Source of the DNA: Anaerolineales bacterium
Lineage (GTDB): Bacteria; Chloroflexota; Anaerolineae; Anaerolineales; E44-bin32
Direction: 5' to 3'
Assembly (NCBI GenBank): GCA_030642885.1
Contig: DAOWMX010000058.1
Coordinates: forward strand, 1-9,987
Length of the DNA: 9,987 nt
Below the pieces are notes generated by a model. The model searched no databases and was not told where the DNA came from. It saw only the letters and a program-made list of their open reading frames with translations. This document shows positions 1 through 7,497 of this stretch, in pieces. How positions within the stretch are numbered: the stretch's first letter is position 1; every line of letters begins with the position of its first letter. A program made the translations under genes and the position numbers.

Positions 1-1202
1 GCCCACTGACGCCTACGATGCTCGTGATCTCGTTCATCGGCGCGTTTACGGCGCTCTTCGCGGCGACGATCGCGCTAGCGCAGGATGACATTAAACGCGT
101 GCTGGCTTACTCCACAATCTCTCAATTGGGATTCATGGTCGCTGCAGTAGGGATCGGAGCTTACGTCGCGGCCGCAGCTCATTTAATCACCCATGCTTTC
201 TTCAAGGCGCTCCTGTTCATGGGTGCGGGCTCCGTCATTCACGGTGTGGAGCATGGTGTTCAACATACAAATGAACACATAGACGCTCAGGATATGTTCA
301 ATATGGGCGGCCTGCACAAGAAAATGCCGGTCACATTCGTCACATTCCTGGTCGGCGGTTTTGCGCTCTCCGGTTTCCCGTTGTTCACGGCTGGTTTCTG
401 GTCGAAGGATGAAATCCTGTCCGACGCGTTCGTTCACGGGCACACGGCAGTGTTCATCACGCTCGCGCTGGCTGCCCTCCTGACCGCCTTCTATACCATG
501 CGACAGATCACGCTGACTTTCCTCGGTGAACCGCGAACAAAGGCCGCAGAGCACGCTCACGAATCAGTTTGGACGATGACTCTGCCGCTGGTCGTACTTT
601 CCTTCTTCGCCATCGCTGCGGGTTGGGTGGACATCCCGGAGGGGTTTCCTGGGATCGGCGGGGTCATTCCCAATTGGTTCCACGATTTCATCTCCGGATC
701 GCTGCTCGAGCATCCAAAGGCGATCACTTTCCACCCTGTGCCGCTACTCGTGTCGATCGGTGTTTCCCTGGGCGGCTTGCTCCTCGGCTGGCTGGTCTAT
801 CGGCGCGTGCATGCCGGCGGGGAAGATCCGGTGAAAAAGCCGCTCGGTCCGCTTTATACGGTCCTGCGCAATAAATACTATTTCGACGAGCTGTATTCCG
901 CCGTAATCGTTCGTCCGGCTTACTGGTTTGGGGAAACGTTCGTATATCGGTGGATGGACCGGGGCGTGATCGACGGTTTCCTGCATTGGGTCGCTCGCAC
1001 GGCGCTTCGTATCGGTGACTTCTTACGCAATTCCATCGACCTGCCTATCGTGAATGGCGTCGCCGACTATATCGGCGAGGGTGTGAAGAAAAGTGGCAAA
1101 ACCTTCCGCGTCATTCAAACCGGGCGCGTGCAGGAGTATTTGATCATCGGCATGGTATTCGCCGGGATCGTGCTGTCGTACATCCTGATCCTGCGACCTT
1201 AG
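1..1202 (+). CDS. nuoL: NADH-quinone oxidoreductase subunit L, 5'-truncated by the window edge
   Basis: This is the distal proton-pumping antiporter-like subunit of complex I in the cytoplasmic membrane. The frame is open from base 3, so the start lies upstream; about 400 C-terminal residues of a usual 600 or more are present. Numbering from the Met at 18, family landmarks are IKRVLAYSTISQLGFM (25-40), LITHAFFKALLFMGAGSVIH (56-75) and the GFWSKDEI loop (126-133). Many hydrophobic helices follow. The region FDELYSAVIVRP (289-300) opens the lateral amphipathic helix, and a last TM helix (about 373-391) closes the protein. By comparison with remembered E. coli and Paracoccus NuoL sequences, the stretch from VIDG (317) to QTGR (370) is about 30 residues too long. 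This lengthens the lateral helix as expected if an extra NuoM must be spanned. nuoM follows after 34 bases. Confidence 0.97.
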   Translation, partial: PLTPTMLVISFIGAFTALFAATIALAQDDIKRVLAYSTISQLGFMVAAVGIGAYVAAAAHLITHAFFKALLFMGAGSVIHGVEHGVQHTNEHIDAQDMFNMGGLHKKMPVTFVTFLVGGFALSGFPLFTAGFWSKDEILSDAFVHGHTAVFITLALAALLTAFYTMRQITLTFLGEPRTKAAEHAHESVWTMTLPLVVLSFFAIAAGWVDIPEGFPGIGGVIPNWFHDFISGSLLEHPKAITFHPVPLLVSIGVSLGGLLLGWLVYRRVHAGGEDPVKKPLGPLYTVLRNKYYFDELYSAVIVRPAYWFGETFVYRWMDRGVIDGFLHWVARTALRIGDFLRNSIDLPIVNGVADYIGEGVKKSGKTFRVIQTGRVQEYLIIGMVFAGIVLSYILILRP

Positions 1203-1220
1203 GATATAGATCGGAATTTT

Positions 1221-1236
1221 AGACGGAGATACGTCT
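1221..1236 (+). promoter_or_regulatory. nuoM ribosome binding site inside a small hairpin
   Basis: The sequence AGACG-GAGATA-CGTCT can form a 5-bp stem with a 6-base loop that abuts the GTG start at 1237. The Shine-Dalgarno-like GGAG (1225-1228) lies across the stem-loop junction. It is at suitable distance from the GTG and supports that start. Whether the hairpin forms or tunes translation is inference. Confidence 0.5.
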
Positions 1237-2775
1237 GTGGCATTTTTGCAAGCGCATCTGCTGACACTCATCCTTTTCTCGCCGGTGGTGGGCGGGGTAT
1301 TGCTGCTGTTGATCCCGCGTGAACGCCTGCAAGCCATACGCTGGGCTGCGCTGCTCGCAAGCCTGATCCCGTTTGGCCTCACGTTGTGGCTGTGGTTTGC
1401 TTATCAACCGGGTGTAGCAGGCTACCAATTTGTGGAGCAGGCGATCTGGTATGAGGCGATTGGTTCGAGTTACCACCTCGGCGTAGATGGCATTTCCGTA
1501 CCGATGGTACTGCTCACTACTTTGCTCACCCCGCTGGCGATCCTGATCTCATGGAGTATTGAAGATAACGTTCGTCCCTATATGGCGCTCTTCCTACTTC
1601 TGGAAACAGGGATGCTCGGCGTTTTCATGTCGCTCGATTTGCTGATTTTCTTCGTATTCTGGGAAATTGGATTGATCCCCATGTATTTCCTGATTAACCA
1701 GTGGGGAAGTGAAAATCGTGAGTACGCCTCTTTTAAGTTCCTGATCTACACCATGGCCGGGTCGCTTGGCTTGCTGCTGGCGATTCAGATGATAGGCGTC
1801 GTCTCGGGAACGTTTGACCTGGTCGTGATCACCGAGAATTGGCCCACGCTGAACCAATCTTTAACCTTATTTGGGCTGCCGATCACGCTTGCGATCGGCA
1901 CGGTGAAGAAGATTGCCTTCTGGGCGTTCGTGGTCGCTTTCGCGATCAAAGTCCCTGTGTGGCCGTTCCACACCTGGCTCCCGGACGCTCACACGGAGGC
2001 TCCCACTGCGGGGTCGATGATCCTGGCCGGGGTAATGCTCAAGCTGGGGGCATATGGTTTTCTGCGCCTGGTGCTGCCGCTCTATCCTGCCGAGGCGAAA
2101 TATTTCGCCGGCGCACTGGGGTTGCTTGCCGTACTGGCCATCGTTCTGGGGGCGTTTGCATCCTGGGGGCAGGACGATTTCAAGCGTTTGGTGGCTTATT
2201 CCTCCGTGAATCACATGGGCTTCGTGGTTCTCGGTATCGCTGCAGCGGCGTTCGCCCAGGGGACGATGCAGGCGGATGATGCAATAATCGCAATCAACGG
2301 TGCGGTGCTGCAGATGTTCAACCATGGCCTATCTGCGGCGGGGATGTTCCTGCTTGTGGGAGTGGTCTACGATCGTGCACACACTCGTGATCTAAACAAG
2401 CTTGGTGGTCTATTCCCCTTAGCGCCGATCTACGGCGGTATCCTGATCTTCACTGCCATGGCTTCACTCGGACTCCCGGGCTTGAATGGGTTTGTATCGG
2501 AGTTTCTCGTCGTTCGGGGCTCATGGCCGATCTTCACACTCTATACTGCACTCTCGATGATCGGTCTCCTGATTACAGGTGCTTACATCTTGAAGGCTAT
2601 TGCAAAGGTGCTTCATGGCCCGCTGAACGAGAAGTGGCTCGGTCATAACATGGAGATTAATCGCCGCGAGATCATCGCCATCGCTCCGCTTATGTTTCTA
2701 ATGCTCCTGATCGGCATTTGGCCTGCCTGGATATTGAATGTCATCAACCAGACCGTGAAATTGCTGTTCGGTTGA
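1237..2775 (+). CDS. nuoM: NADH-quinone oxidoreductase subunit M (canonical copy)
   Basis: This is a proton-pumping antiporter-like membrane subunit of complex I. At 512 residues it has normal NuoM length and about 14 hydrophobic segments. All residues of the pump machinery are visible. They are TM5 Glu143 in FWEIGLIPMY, TM7 Lys238 in AIKVPVWPFHTWLPDAH, TM8 Lys269 in MLKLGAYGF and TM12 Glu422 in GFVSEF. These match E. coli E144, K234, K265 and E407. Further family motifs are GVDGISVP (82-89), QDDFKRLVAYSSVNHMGF (312-329), MFNHGLSAAGMF (360-371) and YDRAHTRDLNKLGG (378-391). The start is GTG with GGAG upstream. It sits between nuoL and a second nuoM-like gene, 21 bases apart from the latter, in one apparent operon. 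Confidence 0.97.
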   Translation: MAFLQAHLLTLILFSPVVGGVLLLLIPRERLQAIRWAALLASLIPFGLTLWLWFAYQPGVAGYQFVEQAIWYEAIGSSYHLGVDGISVPMVLLTTLLTPLAILISWSIEDNVRPYMALFLLLETGMLGVFMSLDLLIFFVFWEIGLIPMYFLINQWGSENREYASFKFLIYTMAGSLGLLLAIQMIGVVSGTFDLVVITENWPTLNQSLTLFGLPITLAIGTVKKIAFWAFVVAFAIKVPVWPFHTWLPDAHTEAPTAGSMILAGVMLKLGAYGFLRLVLPLYPAEAKYFAGALGLLAVLAIVLGAFASWGQDDFKRLVAYSSVNHMGFVVLGIAAAAFAQGTMQADDAIIAINGAVLQMFNHGLSAAGMFLLVGVVYDRAHTRDLNKLGGLFPLAPIYGGILIFTAMASLGLPGLNGFVSEFLVVRGSWPIFTLYTALSMIGLLITGAYILKAIAKVLHGPLNEKWLGHNMEINRREIIAIAPLMFLMLLIGIWPAWILNVINQTVKLLFG

Positions 2776-2796
2776 TCGAGGCTTTGAGAGCTGTTT

Positions 2797-4269
2797 ATGG
2801 AAGTACCAATTCTTAGCATCGTCGTCTTTACACCGATCGTATTCGGGGTCGTGCTGTTCTTCTTTCCCGCGGAGCGACACCGCGAGATTCGCATCTTCGC
2901 ACTGACCGGCGCAACGATCGCGCTCGTCCTCTCACTCTGGGCTTATTTCACCTACGATTTAGCCCTCGGCGGCTATCAGTTGGTCGAACAGTATCCCTGG
3001 GTTCCTAGGCTTGGGATCTCCTATCACGTCGGTATAGACGGGATGAACGCCCCGCTGGTATTGCTGACGGGTATTGTGATGTTCACCGGGGTTTTGGTCT
3101 CCTGGGGGATCGACGATCGCCCGCGTGAGTTTTTCGGGTTCCTATTCATCCTGGCTACGGGCGTTTTCGGCGTTTTCGTTTCACTGGATCTATTCCAGCT
3201 TTTCTTCTTTTACGAAATAGCGGTCTTCCCCATGTACCTGCTCATCGCTATCTGGGGATGGAAAGTCACGCGAGAATACGCGGCGATGAAGCTAACGCTC
3301 TACCTCTTCATCGGCTCGGTCATTGCTATGATCGGCAGCCTGGCATTGTATTTCGCCAGCGGGACTCACTCCTTCAGCCTCTTCGCCCTCGAGCAGGCGA
3401 ATTTTTCGCCAGACTTTCAGCGCTTCTGGTTCCCCTTTGTCTTCTTCGGCTTCGCCGTGCTTGGCGGCATTTTCCCGGTGCACAACTGGTCGCCAGACGG
3501 CCACGTCGCTGCGCCAACGGCGGTATCGATGTTTCACGCTGGTGTGCTGATGAAGGTCGGCGCCTTCGCAGCGCTGCGGGTTGGAATCATGCTCCTTCCC
3601 GAGGGGGCGAGGTTCTGGGCGCCGTTGATCCTGGGGCTGGCTACGGTCAACGTCGTATACGGCGCTTTCATCGCCTCGATCCAGACTGACTTTAAGTACG
3701 TCATCGGCTTCTCGTCAGTCTCGCATATGGGTCTTGTGATTCTGGGTTTCGCTACATTGAACTTGACCGGAATAACGGGTGCGGGGATCCAGATGTTCTC
3801 GCATGGCGTAATGACGGCGCTCATGTTCGCTGTCGTTGGGATGGTTTATGACCGCGCGCATACCCGAGAAATCCCCAAACTAGGAGGTTTCATTAAAGTC
3901 ATGCCCTTAGCCGGGATCGCTTTCATCATCGCCGGACTTGTGTCGATGGGTATGCCTGGCTTCTCTGGTTTCATCGCTGAATTTCCGATCTTCATGGGCT
4001 TGTGGCAGAGCCAGCCGATTGTCGCCATCATCGCCGCGATCTCAATTGTGATCACCGCGGGCTACATTGTGCGCGTCATCGGACGGGTCTTCTTCGGTGA
4101 GATGCCTGAAGAATTCAAAGGACATATCACGCCAATCACAAACTTCGATAAAATCGCACTCGTCATCCTGTCCGGATTATTAATCCTCATTGGAGTCTAC
4201 CCCTCAATCATCGCCCCACTGGTCGAATCGGGAGCACAGGCAGTCATGGCAGTGGTCGGAGGTGCCTAA
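2797..4269 (+). CDS. nuoM2: second NuoM-like subunit of complex I (2M type), lacking the TM7 lysine
   Basis: This 490-residue NuoM homologue is clearly diverged from the upstream copy and is not a recent tandem duplicate. Conserved features are YHVGIDGMNAPLVLL (76-90), TM5 Glu140 in FFYEIAVFPMY, TM8 Lys253 in LMKVGAF, SSVSHMGLVILGF (306-318), MFSHGVMTALMF (333-344), YDRAHTREIPKLGG (351-364) and TM12 Glu395 in GFIAEF. In TM7 the segment FAVLGGIFPVHNWSPDGH aligns without a gap to FAVKMPVVPLHGWLPDAH of E. coli NuoM, so the central pump Lys is Leu222 (codon 3460-3462). His247 (VSMFHAG) stands where canonical NuoM has a hydrophobic residue, and resembles the NuoL pattern SALIHAA. The ATG start has only a weak purine-rich site (GAGAG, 2786-2790). 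Role inferred: a fourth antiporter-like module in a 2M complex I. It could be a structural spacer or an altered pump. Confidence 0.93.
   Translation: MEVPILSIVVFTPIVFGVVLFFFPAERHREIRIFALTGATIALVLSLWAYFTYDLALGGYQLVEQYPWVPRLGISYHVGIDGMNAPLVLLTGIVMFTGVLVSWGIDDRPREFFGFLFILATGVFGVFVSLDLFQLFFFYEIAVFPMYLLIAIWGWKVTREYAAMKLTLYLFIGSVIAMIGSLALYFASGTHSFSLFALEQANFSPDFQRFWFPFVFFGFAVLGGIFPVHNWSPDGHVAAPTAVSMFHAGVLMKVGAFAALRVGIMLLPEGARFWAPLILGLATVNVVYGAFIASIQTDFKYVIGFSSVSHMGLVILGFATLNLTGITGAGIQMFSHGVMTALMFAVVGMVYDRAHTREIPKLGGFIKVMPLAGIAFIIAGLVSMGMPGFSGFIAEFPIFMGLWQSQPIVAIIAAISIVITAGYIVRVIGRVFFGEMPEEFKGHITPITNFDKIALVILSGLLILIGVYPSIIAPLVESGAQAVMAVVGGA
4258..4264 (+). promoter_or_regulatory. strong Shine-Dalgarno site for nuoN
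   Basis: GGAGGTG lies within the last codons of the second nuoM, 5 bases before the GTG at 4270. It fixes that GTG as the nuoN start and implies translational coupling, since the upstream stop TAA (4267-4269) touches the GTG directly. Confidence 0.8.
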
Positions 4270-5723
4270 GTGAGTATCGCCAGCTTCGAACCCTCAACCT
4301 TGCTTATCGTACTTCCTGAAATCCTGCTCCTGGTACTTGCCGGGATCATCTTGGTTGTGGGTCTCACCTCGCAGCGCAGCCGCGGCTTGCTGCTGGCATG
4401 GTTAACCGCCCTCGGTCTCACAGGGATTCTCGTTATTACGCTTCTTTACGGTCGACCCGGTGAGAGTGAGTTGTTAATCTTCGGCGGAATGCTGCGCCAT
4501 GATTGGATGGCTTTCAGCTTCAAAGTGCTCTTTCTCTTCGCTGCGGCAATGACTGCGCTGCTGTCGATCGATGTGGGCCAGGTAGAGGATCACGGTGAGT
4601 ACTATGCTCTGCTGGTTGTAGCAACTCTGGGCATGAGCCTGATGGCTTCCTCAGCCGATTTGATTATGCTGTTTTTAGCGATCGAGATGACTTCGATTCC
4701 GCTTTACATCCTCGCCGGTTTCATGAAAGGTGACGACAAATCGACCGAAGCGGGGTTGAAGTACTTTCTCTTTGGTGCCCTGACTTCGGCCGTGATGTTA
4801 TATGGATTCAGCCTGCTGTACGGTTTCTCCGGCGATACGAATATCTATCGCTTGTCAGCGGGGATGCACGCTGGCGCCGTTTCCCCATGGTTGATTGGGG
4901 GGATGGCAGTCCGGTTCTGGTGGGTTTCAGTTTTAAGATCTCCGCGGTCCCGTTTCAATTCTGGGCGCCGGACGTATATGAGGGCGCGCCAACACCGATT
5001 ACTTCATTCATATCAACGGCATCAAAGGCGGCAGGGTTTGCGGTTCTTCTGCGATTCATGCTCGCCGTCTTTCCGGAAATTGAAGCGGAGTGGACCACAC
5101 TTCTGGCTATTATAGCGGCGCTGACGATGACCGTTGGCAACCTGCTTGCATTGCCACAAACCAATATCAAGAGGCTGCTGGCGTACTCATCCATCGCCCA
5201 TGTGGGATACGCCTTAATTGGTTTGGTCGCGTTGAGTTCCTTTGGAACGGCCAGCGTGATTTTCTATCTGATCGGTTATGTGGTGACGAATACCGCCGCT
5301 TTCGCCGTTGTCATCCTGTTTGCGCGTTCGGCGGGTTCCGATGAGATCGCAGATTACGCCGGTTTGAGCCGCCGCTCACCCGGGCTGGCGTTGGTTTTGC
5401 TTGTGGCGCTGCTTTCTCTAGGGGGTATGCCCCCGTTTGCGGGTTTCGTAACGAAGTTTTATGTCTTCGCCGCTGCCGTCGAGAGTGGTTGGATTTGGCT
5501 TGCGTTCGTAGGTGTGTTAAACGCCATCATTGGCTTGTATTACTACATGACGATCTTGAAGGTGGTCTATTTGTACCGCTCGGAGGAAGAAGACAAACCT
5601 ATCGCAATACCCCGATCCTATGCCCTGGTGCTTGTGATTTGCGTCATCGCTATTCTGGCGATCGGTACGCTTAGCGCACCCTGGCTCGATTGGTCGATTA
5701 ATTCGGCAGTAAGTCTGTTTTAA
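4270..5723 (+). CDS. nuoN: NADH-quinone oxidoreductase subunit N, interrupted by an apparent 1-nt frameshift
   Basis: NuoN is the antiporter-like membrane subunit closest to the quinone arm among the three large ones. The N-terminal half reads from GTG 4270 with Glu139 in LFLAIEMTSIPLY and Lys164 in GLKYFLFGA, and stays NuoN-like to about WLIGGMA (4888-4908). The C-terminal half continues in the frame one base earlier, from VLVGFSFKISAVPFQFWAPD (about 4914 on). It includes GAPTPITSFISTASKAAGF, NIKRLLAYSSIAHVGY and GFVTKFYVF, and runs to the TAA at 5721. Restoring one base gives about 484 residues, the normal NuoN length. Read literally, the first frame runs on without homology to 5115. The second frame has an ATG at 4887 but no ribosome site before it. 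I favour a lost base (assembly error or real mutation) over two genes. The functional Lys and Glu residues are kept in both halves. Confidence 0.9.
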
Positions 5724-5744
5724 CAGCCTTATTAAGGGAGTTGT

Positions 5745-5773
5745 TTGACCCTCAGAATCGCTTGTGCTACAAT
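5745..5773 (+). promoter_or_regulatory. housekeeping-sigma promoter of the atp operon
   Basis: The -35 element TTGACC (5745-5750) and -10 element TACAAT (5768-5773) are exactly 17 bases apart. TG one base before the -10 (5765-5766) makes an extended -10. Each hexamer is one base from consensus. Predicted transcription start is about 5779-5781, only a few bases before the ATG at 5783. The element sits in the 59-base spacer between nuoN and the first atp gene, so the ATP synthase genes need not depend on the nuo transcript. Confidence 0.75.
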
Positions 5774-5782
5774 TCCCGAACA

Positions 5783-6121
5783 ATGAGCCAGGATGTGAAT
5801 GCACCCGACAAGGACCGTGCGCTCCGTGCGCTGCAGATGGCCCTTCTGGTTGTGACCGGACAGGTTGGCTGCCTAACACTTGTGATCATCTTGGTCGCAT
5901 TGGTCGCCGGGCTGTGGCTGGACAACCAGTTTCAGACCCGGTCACTGTTTACTCTTATTCTGGTTATTGCTAGTATTCCTGTAACACTATATCTCATGGT
6001 TCGGGTGGTTCTTTCTTTTGCCCCCCGAATACAAAAGTTAAGTAAGAAAGCGGCTGGAGCCGACCTGCAGGAGGAACTTCAAGGTGGAGAACACCGACCA
6101 GAAGAAGTCAAGGAGAATTAA
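5783..6121 (+). CDS. AtpZ/AtpI-family small membrane protein of the ATP synthase operon
   Basis: This protein of about 112 residues has two TM helices (about 27-47 and 55-78) separated by a short loop. The family-like G-x-x-LD pattern is visible as AGLWLDNQF (42-50). The N-terminus is polar and the C-terminal tail (83-112) is highly charged. Proteins of this type open many atp operons and are thought to help assemble the c-ring or carry Mg/Ca. I assign it mostly by position, size and topology. The ATG at 5783 is preferred over the in-frame TTG at 5741, which lies upstream of or within the promoter. No Shine-Dalgarno precedes the ATG, consistent with a leaderless transcript. Its last 38 bases overlap the start of atpB, and its coding sequence carries the atpB ribosome site. 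Confidence 0.75.
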   Translation: MSQDVNAPDKDRALRALQMALLVVTGQVGCLTLVIILVALVAGLWLDNQFQTRSLFTLILVIASIPVTLYLMVRVVLSFAPRIQKLSKKAAGADLQEELQGGEHRPEEVKEN

Positions 6122-7178
6122 GGGTAGATTTCGCTGGATCATCCTTCTAATTCTCGCCGGGAACATCATCGCGGTAGGCGTAGTTTCTCCTATTGTGATG
6201 CCTCACATTCAGGTGCCAGGTGAACCCGTTTTCGGACCCATTAATCTTCCACTATTAGGCAATTTCTATATCACCAACACACTCATCGCAATATTCATCA
6301 CGGACCTCGTGCTTATCCTGATGGCAATATCTGTTCGCGTGGCAACGCGCAGAGGCGAACTCTTTCTCGACGGTATTCTAGGAATCGTAGAAATGATCAT
6401 CGAGGGGATTTATGGACTCGTTGAATCGACGACTAAGAAATGGGCGAGTCATATCTTCCCTTGGGTAGCCACTATCATCCTTCTGGTCGTGGTTGCGAAT
6501 TTAACCGCGCTGATTCCCGGTGTGGAAACCATCGGATTGATACATGAACCGCATCCAGAATCACCTGTATATGAGACTGATGTATTGTTCTCGATAGGCG
6601 ATTTCACCGTAACCACGATCACTGAGGAGATCGAGGCGGGCAAGATTGTCGAGCATCATGAGGGAGGTAATCATCAAGTTGAAGTACCCGGGATGGGTTT
6701 TGTACCATTTGTGCGAGCCGGCGCCTCGGACTTGAATTTCACCCTCGCGCTGGCACTAGTTTCCGTGACGATGACGCAGGTTTTAGCCGTTCGTGCCCTC
6801 GGCCCACATTACTTCTCGAAATTCTTCGATTTCAAGCGCTTCGGGCAAATGTGGACCAAGGAAAAGTTGGGGCCCTTCGATCTCATCATGCCATTCATTG
6901 ACATCTTCGTTGGCTTGCTTGAAATGATCGCCGAGTTCGCGAAAATTCTTTCATTCACGTTCCGATTATTCGGCAATATATTCGCTGGAGGTGTGTTATT
7001 GGCGGTAATTGGGACAGTCCTGCCGGTGCTCGTGCCATCGGTTTTCTATGCTTTGGAAATGTTTGTGGGCGTAATTCAGGCATTGGTCTTTGGTATATTG
7101 ACGCTGGTTTTCATGAGTATGGCTACACAAGGACACGATGAACATGAGCAGCAGGAGGAACTTGCCGGCTCATATTAA
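6084..7178 (+). CDS. atpB: ATP synthase F0 subunit a
   Basis: Subunit a forms the two proton half-channels against the c-ring. The essential Arg is Arg294 in FTFRLFGNIFAGG (E. coli R210). Gln332 in IQALVF matches Q252 and Asn139 lies in VVVANLTALIPG. The E. coli pair E219/H245 is replaced by Gly303/Glu325, a known covarying alternative. At 364 residues it is about 90 longer than E. coli subunit a. Much of the excess is a hydrophilic insert (about 150-212) between the second and third TM helices, rich in Glu and His, predicted on the outer face. The N-terminus has a basic stretch (7-17) before the first TM helix. The start is GTG at 6084, 9 bases after AGGAGG (6069-6074), and overlaps the upstream gene. 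The C-terminal tail is acidic (HDEHEQQEEL). Confidence 0.96.
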   Translation: MENTDQKKSRRIKGRFRWIILLILAGNIIAVGVVSPIVMPHIQVPGEPVFGPINLPLLGNFYITNTLIAIFITDLVLILMAISVRVATRRGELFLDGILGIVEMIIEGIYGLVESTTKKWASHIFPWVATIILLVVVANLTALIPGVETIGLIHEPHPESPVYETDVLFSIGDFTVTTITEEIEAGKIVEHHEGGNHQVEVPGMGFVPFVRAGASDLNFTLALALVSVTMTQVLAVRALGPHYFSKFFDFKRFGQMWTKEKLGPFDLIMPFIDIFVGLLEMIAEFAKILSFTFRLFGNIFAGGVLLAVIGTVLPVLVPSVFYALEMFVGVIQALVFGILTLVFMSMATQGHDEHEQQEELAGSY

Positions 7179-7190
7179 CTCGCTGTTGGT

Positions 7191-7225
7191 TGGACAGGAG
7201 GGGTCCAGATTAATTAGACGGAGGG
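7191..7225 (+). promoter_or_regulatory. atpE translation initiation region with two SD-like sites, one in a hairpin loop
   Basis: TGGAC (7191-7195) and GTCCA (7203-7207) can pair around a 7-base loop AGGAGGG, a near-perfect Shine-Dalgarno sequence with no start codon near it. The working site is probably GGAGGG (7220-7225), 10 bases before the ATG at 7236. Subunit c is needed in many copies per complex, so an upstream ribosome standby site would make sense; this is inference. Confidence 0.45.
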
Positions 7226-7235
7226 ATATTATCCA

Positions 7236-7484
7236 ATGACGCCAGAAGTCGCACAGATCTTCGTTAACGGTATGAAAACCTTAGCTGCTGGTCTAGCTAT
7301 GGTAGGAACCTTTGGAGCCGGACTTGGCATCGGTATCCTCGGTTATGGTGCCGTACAGGGTATCGCTCGCAATCCGGACGCGGCGGGACACATCCAGACC
7401 AATATGATCCTGGCGATCGCCTTCGCAGAGGCTATAGCCATCTATTCTCTGGTGGTGGCTATGCTAATCCTTTTCGTAGGCTAA
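7236..7484 (+). CDS. atpE: ATP synthase F0 subunit c
   Basis: The proteolipid forms the rotor ring. Its 82 residues make a two-helix hairpin. The Gly-rich first helix contains GAGLGIGILGYGAVQG (27-42), the polar loop is ARNPDAAG (44-51), and the second helix carries the ion-binding carboxylate Glu65 in AFAEAIAIY (62-70). Sodium-binding c-subunits usually have Gln at 32 and Ser or Thr after the Glu; here these are Ile32 and Ala66, so the ring most likely binds protons. The start ATG at 7236 has GGAGGG upstream. It lies 57 bases after atpB and 28 bases before the b-delta gene. Confidence 0.97.
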   Translation: MTPEVAQIFVNGMKTLAAGLAMVGTFGAGLGIGILGYGAVQGIARNPDAAGHIQTNMILAIAFAEAIAIYSLVVAMLILFVG

Positions 7485-7497
7485 AAGCGAAAGATCG

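Noticed and set aside
4896..4913. Programmed -1 ribosomal frameshift in nuoN at T GGG GGG
   Set aside because: The heptamer is a poor slippery site, no clear downstream stem was seen, and slipping there would put a polar DGSP stretch in a membrane helix. A lost base explains it more simply.
4887..5723. Treating the 3' half of nuoN as an independent gene starting at ATG 4887
   Set aside because: There is no ribosome site upstream, the first 8-10 residues in that frame do not look like NuoN, and the two halves together make exactly one NuoN of normal length.
5741..5782. TTG at 5741 as the start of the AtpZ/AtpI-like gene
   Set aside because: It lies upstream of the predicted -10 element and transcription start, and adds residues without family resemblance. 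ATG 5783 fits better.
7236..7484. Sodium-specific c-ring
   Set aside because: The positions that bind sodium in Ilyobacter-type rings (Gln32, Ser66) are Ile and Ala here; only Glu65 and Tyr70 are shared.
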